A DNA stretch of 64,000 bases from Tetracentron sinense (taxonomy: Eukaryota > Streptophyta > Magnoliopsida > Trochodendrales > Trochodendraceae): positions 6,869,072 to 6,933,071 of the forward strand of contig CM026566.1 of assembly GCA_015143295.1 (NCBI GenBank), in the 5' to 3' direction. Position numbers and translations under genes: made by a program. The stretch's first letter is position 1. Each line of letters starts with the position of its first letter. Positions 59,473 to 64,000 of the stretch are shown here, one piece after another. Under the pieces are notes generated by a model, which had not been told where the DNA came from, did not search any database, and worked only from the letters and a program-made list of their open reading frames with translations.

Positions 59473-62400
59473 ACTTTGGTTTTCTACAACTCTTAAGATA
59501 AGGTTTTGAAAGTTATGCACAATTTAAGTTAAAGTCTTAAAGTATGATTTCTATGTTCGGTTCTATGCATGAATTATGAAGTGTTATCTTAAGTACTCGC
59601 ACGATATTATTAATTGTGACGTTGTTAGCTAGTGGCTTGCATTCGCTGAGTATTCTATGCTCAGCCGTACATTTCATGTCAGCAGGTTCATTTGACATCT
59701 GCAACCCAGAGCCATGGGTTGAAGACGAATATGTGGAAGAAAATGGTGCCGTTTATCCTGTTGCAGCCACAAGAGGATAGAGATTTAGATGTGTGGCTCT
59801 ATCTAGACTATTGCTGAGTGGAGTGATAGTGAGATTATATTTTGTATTTTTGATAGGTGGGCATGTCCACCTTCACTTTTGTTATGTATGTACAAACTTG
59901 GAATACAAATTATATATGTTAAAGAAATTTTAAGTTTATGCTTCCGTTATGATTATTGTTTCTATTATGTTATGCTTTGGATATCGGACAGGATGGTTTG
60001 ACATGACAGGTTAGGTACGCACAGAATCACACCTAACTCCTAGGTGGGATTCGAGTTCGACTCATGCTTTGATATTGTTCTCATGATTAAATCATGAGAC
60101 GTGGCAATCATGGTCATGGATACCATACTAGGAGAAGTGGATCATCTCCTCCTCCATTGGGGGATGAGCAACCTAACCTCACCCAGGTCTAGGGCTCCAT
60201 CGCAGAGACACTAGCGATGCTTGCAACCAGGCAACCCTCTATCCCTACAGCTACTCCTGCAAATCATAATACGGGGATTGGGGCTTTTTGGAGGATGAGG
60301 CCTCCCGTCTTCTATGGTAGCTTAGACCCATTGGTAGCAGAGGCGTGGGTTATGAAGCTAGAGAAGCTGTGTTCTATCTTGGCGCCTATTGAGGCAGAGA
60401 GAGTTACATGGGCCGCCTTTATGATGGAAGGTGAAGTAGACCACTGGTGGAGGTCCGCTATCAGGATAAGGGATTTGACCCGAGCGGGTCAGGAGTGGAC
60501 ATGGGGGAAATTTCTAGATGTCTTTTAAAAGAAATATTTCTCTGTGGGAGTCAGAGAGAAGAAAGTGATGGAGTTAATCCCTAGAGCAGGGTCATATGTT
60601 AGTGGTTGAGTACAAGGCCAAGTTCTCGGAGCTATCGAGGTTTGCTCCACACATGATAGCCACGGAGGCTATGAAGGCCCAGAAGTTCGAAAGAGGCTTG
60701 AAGGGTTATATGAGAGACGGGGTCTCTATGTTCCGACATGTGACCTATGCAGAAGTCTATGACAAGGCCCAGTTGGTAGAAACAAACTCAGAAGATTTCT
60801 TCAAGAGAAATGGTTAGAGTCTAGTCTAGTGGCTCAGCACCACCGACGAAGAGTGCCAGGATTGCCCCTTTCCAGACTTCAGGGCTGACACAGACCTAGA
60901 GGCCTCCTCTTGTGCCTCAGGCTCCTCGCCCCACTACGACACAGGCCACTGGATATCTACCATATGCGTCTTCATCATCATTTGAGGAGTGGCTTTTGTG
61001 GTCGGAGGCACAAGTCCAGAGAGTGTCGTAGGGCGTCCGGAGGATGTTTTCATTGTGGCAAGCAGTGCCACATGATTCGAGACTGCCCACGTCGATAGTC
61101 ACAGGCCCAGCCTCAGGGGAGCAAGCCCCCAGTTCGACAGACTCCTCAGCAGGGGTCTTCACAGGCTTCTGTCTCTAGGCCTACATGGCCCACACAGCCC
61201 ACACAACTGCCTGGCCAGGTAAACCGGGGTCAGGTCTTTGCCTTGACTGAAAGAGACGCACAGGCATTTGACGATGTTGTGCAAGGTATGTTAAAGTTGT
61301 AAATTCTTTGAGTTAGAAATGCTTGTTATTATATGATATGTCTGTTTACGTGTATATCATGCTACCTATACTCTATGTGCGTTCTTGAAATTATTGACTT
61401 TAGTTAACTATAATGCACATGCGCTTTACTAGTGAATGAGTGTTTAGCTCATGTGTTGATCAACACATTCCGTGTCACCTAGCTTCGCCAAAGGTTTCCC
61501 TTCTGAGCCAAGTCATCTATGTCAAGAGTTGACCATTTTGACCCCGCTTGTAAAGTCGATGGATACAGACCGAGGATACCGGGATTGTATAGTCCAAGTT
61601 GGGCAGCATGAGTTGCTGGTCGATCTGATCATCCTTGAGTTCCAAGACCTAGACTTTGATGTTATTCTCGGGATAAATTGGCTCGTCGTACACCACGGGC
61701 ATGTGGCTTGCTTTGAGAAGAGGGTGGATTTCAAGCCGGATGGAGTTAAGTCATTTCACTTTCAAGGGCTATGGAGGAGAGATATTGCTCACTTTGTAGC
61801 TCTAAGCTTAGCAAACCCAGAGGCATGCGACTCCTCAGTCATCCCAGCTGTGAGTGAGTATTTAGACGTGTTTCCTGAGGAATTGTCAAGGTTGCCTCCA
61901 GATAAGGTGGTAGAGTTTGCTATAGAGCTTGTCCCGGGCACCACTCCAATTTCTAGGGCACCGTACAGGATGACCCTAGTTGAGCATAAGGAGTTGAAGG
62001 AACAAAAAAAAGAGCTGCAGCAGCTCGGGTTCATCCGACCGAGTGTGTCACCATGGGGAGCTCCAGTGCTTTTCGTGAAGAAGGATGGGTCGATGAGGAT
62101 GTGCATTGACTACAAGCAACTGAACATGGTCACGATTAAAAACCGTTATTCATTGCCACAGATAGACGATTTGTTTGACCAGTTGAAAGGGAAAGGTTCT
62201 TCTCCAAGATTGATCTTCGGTCGAGGTATCATCAGTTGAAGATCAATATTGAAGACATTCCCAAGACTGCCTTCAGGACTCGGTACGGGCACTACGAGTT
62301 CCTTGTCATGCCTTTCAGTTTGACGAATGAACTGGTGGCGTTCATGGATTTGATGAACCGGGTGTTCAGACCTTTCCTCGATCGGTGTCATTATCTTCGT

Positions 62401-64000
62401 TGATGACATCTTGGTGTATTTCCAGACACGGGAGGATCATGATCGAGACCTTCGTATTACACTTGAGACTCTTCAAGAGCATAGATTGTATGCCAAGTTG
62501 AGTAAGTGTGAATTCTGGTTAGAAAATGTGGGGTTCCTTGGCCACGTAGTATCTGTCGAGGGTATCTCAGTCGATCCGGCGAAGATAGAGACAGTGATGA
62601 GCTGGGAGAGACCCAAGAGTGTTATCGAGATACGCAGCTTCCTCGGTTTGGCAGGCTACTACAGGAGATTCGTAGAAGGATTCTCTAGCTTAGCGGAACC
62701 ACTCACGTACTTAACGCGGAAAATTGCTAAGTTCACTTGGAGTGACAAGTGCGAAGTGAGCTTCACGAAGTTGAAAAAGAGGCTTATTACGGCCCTCGTT
62801 CTCACAGTGTTATCTGGGAGTGACGGTTTCGTAGTCTACAGTGATGCCTCAAATATCGGGCTAGGATGTGTTCTTATGTAGCGCAAGAATGTCATCATCT
62901 ATGCTTCTCGACAATTGAAGGATCATGAAAAGAACTACCCTACGCGCGACTTGGAGTTGGTGGCAATGGTATTTGCATTAAAGATTTGGCGGTATTAACT
63001 TTATAGGGAACAGTTTGATGTGTTCACTGACCACAAAAGTCTGAGGTATCTGTTTTCCTAAAAAGAGTTGAATTTGAGACAACGTCGATGGATGGAGTTC
63101 TTGAAGGACTATGAATGCTCCATTCAAGACCACCCGGGAAAGGCGAACGTGGTGGCAGATGCTCTAAGCAGAAAGCCTCCTGGGCTCTTGGCTCACATGA
63201 TGGTGTGAGAGTGGAAGTTGTTGGAGGATGTGTCTAACCTTGACACCATCTTTAGCCTTCCTACCTATGGGCAAGTGATGCTAATATTACTGTTAGGCCT
63301 TACATCTCGGTCCGGATTCGAGAGTTACAAGGGTCCGATGCCGAGTTGCTTGCTTACTTAGACAAGTTGGTTAGCAATGGGAGTGATGAATTCTTCTTAA
63401 ATGGTGATGGAGCCATCACATTTAAGGGAAGGTCATGTGTTCCTACCGATGAAGATCTTAGACGATAAATCTTGGATGAAGCACACCAGTCCAAGTATAC
63501 AGTGCATCCTGGGGGTATAAAGATGTATCAGAACCTCAATGGGTACTTATGGTGGTGGAACATGAAGAGGGAAGTGGCAGAATATGCGGCTCGATGTTTG
63601 GTGTGCCAATAGGTGAAGGCCGAACATATGAGGCCAGCGGATCTTTTGCAATCCCTTCTGATTCCCAAGTGAAAATAGGAGAATATCTCCATATATTTCA
63701 TTGTTGGGTTACCAAAGACAACGAAGAACTCTGATGCTTTTTGGGTGGAGGTTGATCGTTTGACGAAGTCAGTCCATTTCTTGCCCTATCGAACTACGTT
63801 CAACTTGAACCAGCTTGCAGCGCTATACATCAAAGAAGTGGTTCGGTTGCATGGGATACCAGTCAACATTGTGTCAGATCTGGATCCAAGGTTTACTTCT
63901 AGATTCTGGAAGAGCTTTCAGAGTGCAGTGGGTTCCCGTCGGGGTTTTAGCACCGTCTTTTATCCTCAGACTGATGGACAGACCAAGAGGGTGAACCAGA

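Larger units (their letters stand above)
56723..64000 (+). mobile_element. Del/Tekay-type Ty3/Gypsy element, 5' LTR through integrase, right end outside window
   Basis: Fossil element. The 5' LTR spans 56723 to about 60064 (about 1.7 kb without a nested 1.6 kb insertion). It starts TGTAGAACCCCG and has a TATA box (58620-58632) downstream of CGGTCGACCG-like palindromes (58508-58552). Internal parts in order: gag (about 60100-61100) with a CCHC knuckle near 61050, protease (about 61480-61740, with VILGINWL), reverse transcriptase (about 61880-62500), RNase H (about 62820-63170), integrase zinc-binding region (about 63480-63620) and integrase core (to the edge). The RT sequence style fits the Del/Tekay chromovirus lineage. 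It is broken at several points. This copy identifies the solo LTRs at 1466, 9801 and 12799. Confidence 0.85.

Overview
The window looks like nuclear DNA from a seed plant, probably a woody angiosperm with a TE-rich genome; this is an inference. It has plant-type LTR retrotransposons (Tat and Del/Tekay lineages of Ty3/Gypsy, plus Ty1/Copia), L1 and RTE LINEs, hAT and foldback DNA elements, and a plant FAR1-family gene with GT-AG introns. There are no bacterial features, tRNAs, rRNAs or CRISPR arrays. The species cannot be named from this sequence.

The only host gene I can support is a short FAR1-RELATED SEQUENCE (FRS) gene on the + strand. It has a 5'UTR exon ending at 19768, a 0.9 kb leader intron, a coding exon 20693-21238 with the FAR1 zinc-binding domain, and a coding exon 52603-52794 with a charged helical tail. 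The exons join in phase 0 to give 245 residues. They are separated by an intron of about 31.4 kb that fills half the window and is packed with nested transposons. Just upstream lie three long-armed foldback elements (17.2-19.5 kb), the nearest about 180 bp from the 5'UTR exon.

Layout. 1-12798: right part of a Tat-lineage element A (pol, tandem-repeat region, polypurine tract, 3' LTR), with two solo LTRs of a Del/Tekay-type family inserted in it (1466-3388 and 9801-12163). 12799-17197: a third LTR of that Del/Tekay family, which itself hosts Tat element A and a Tat solo LTR (13338-16152). 17203-19519: foldback elements, one carrying a 1.15 kb Harbinger-like insertion. 19520-52794: the FRS gene. 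Its large intron holds several hAT-type elements with 8-bp target duplications, a third Tat-like solo LTR (24685-27214), an L1 fragment, a Copia element with both LTRs (32077-37172), an RTE LINE inside an L1, a Gypsy remnant, and a 4.7 kb hAT transposon with a decayed transposase (44016-48693) followed by a segmental duplication. 52795-56636: gene 3' side and unassigned repeat-like DNA. 56637-64000: a Del/Tekay element (5' LTR, gag, protease, RT, RNase H, integrase) running off the right edge; its LTR carries a young 1.6 kb non-autonomous LTR element.

The retroelements are described as fossils. The main signals are the giant FRS intron, the reciprocal nesting of two LTR families with visible 5-bp target duplications, and short palindromic modules that recur at matching places in different LTR copies. 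I did not find a convincing new coding system.
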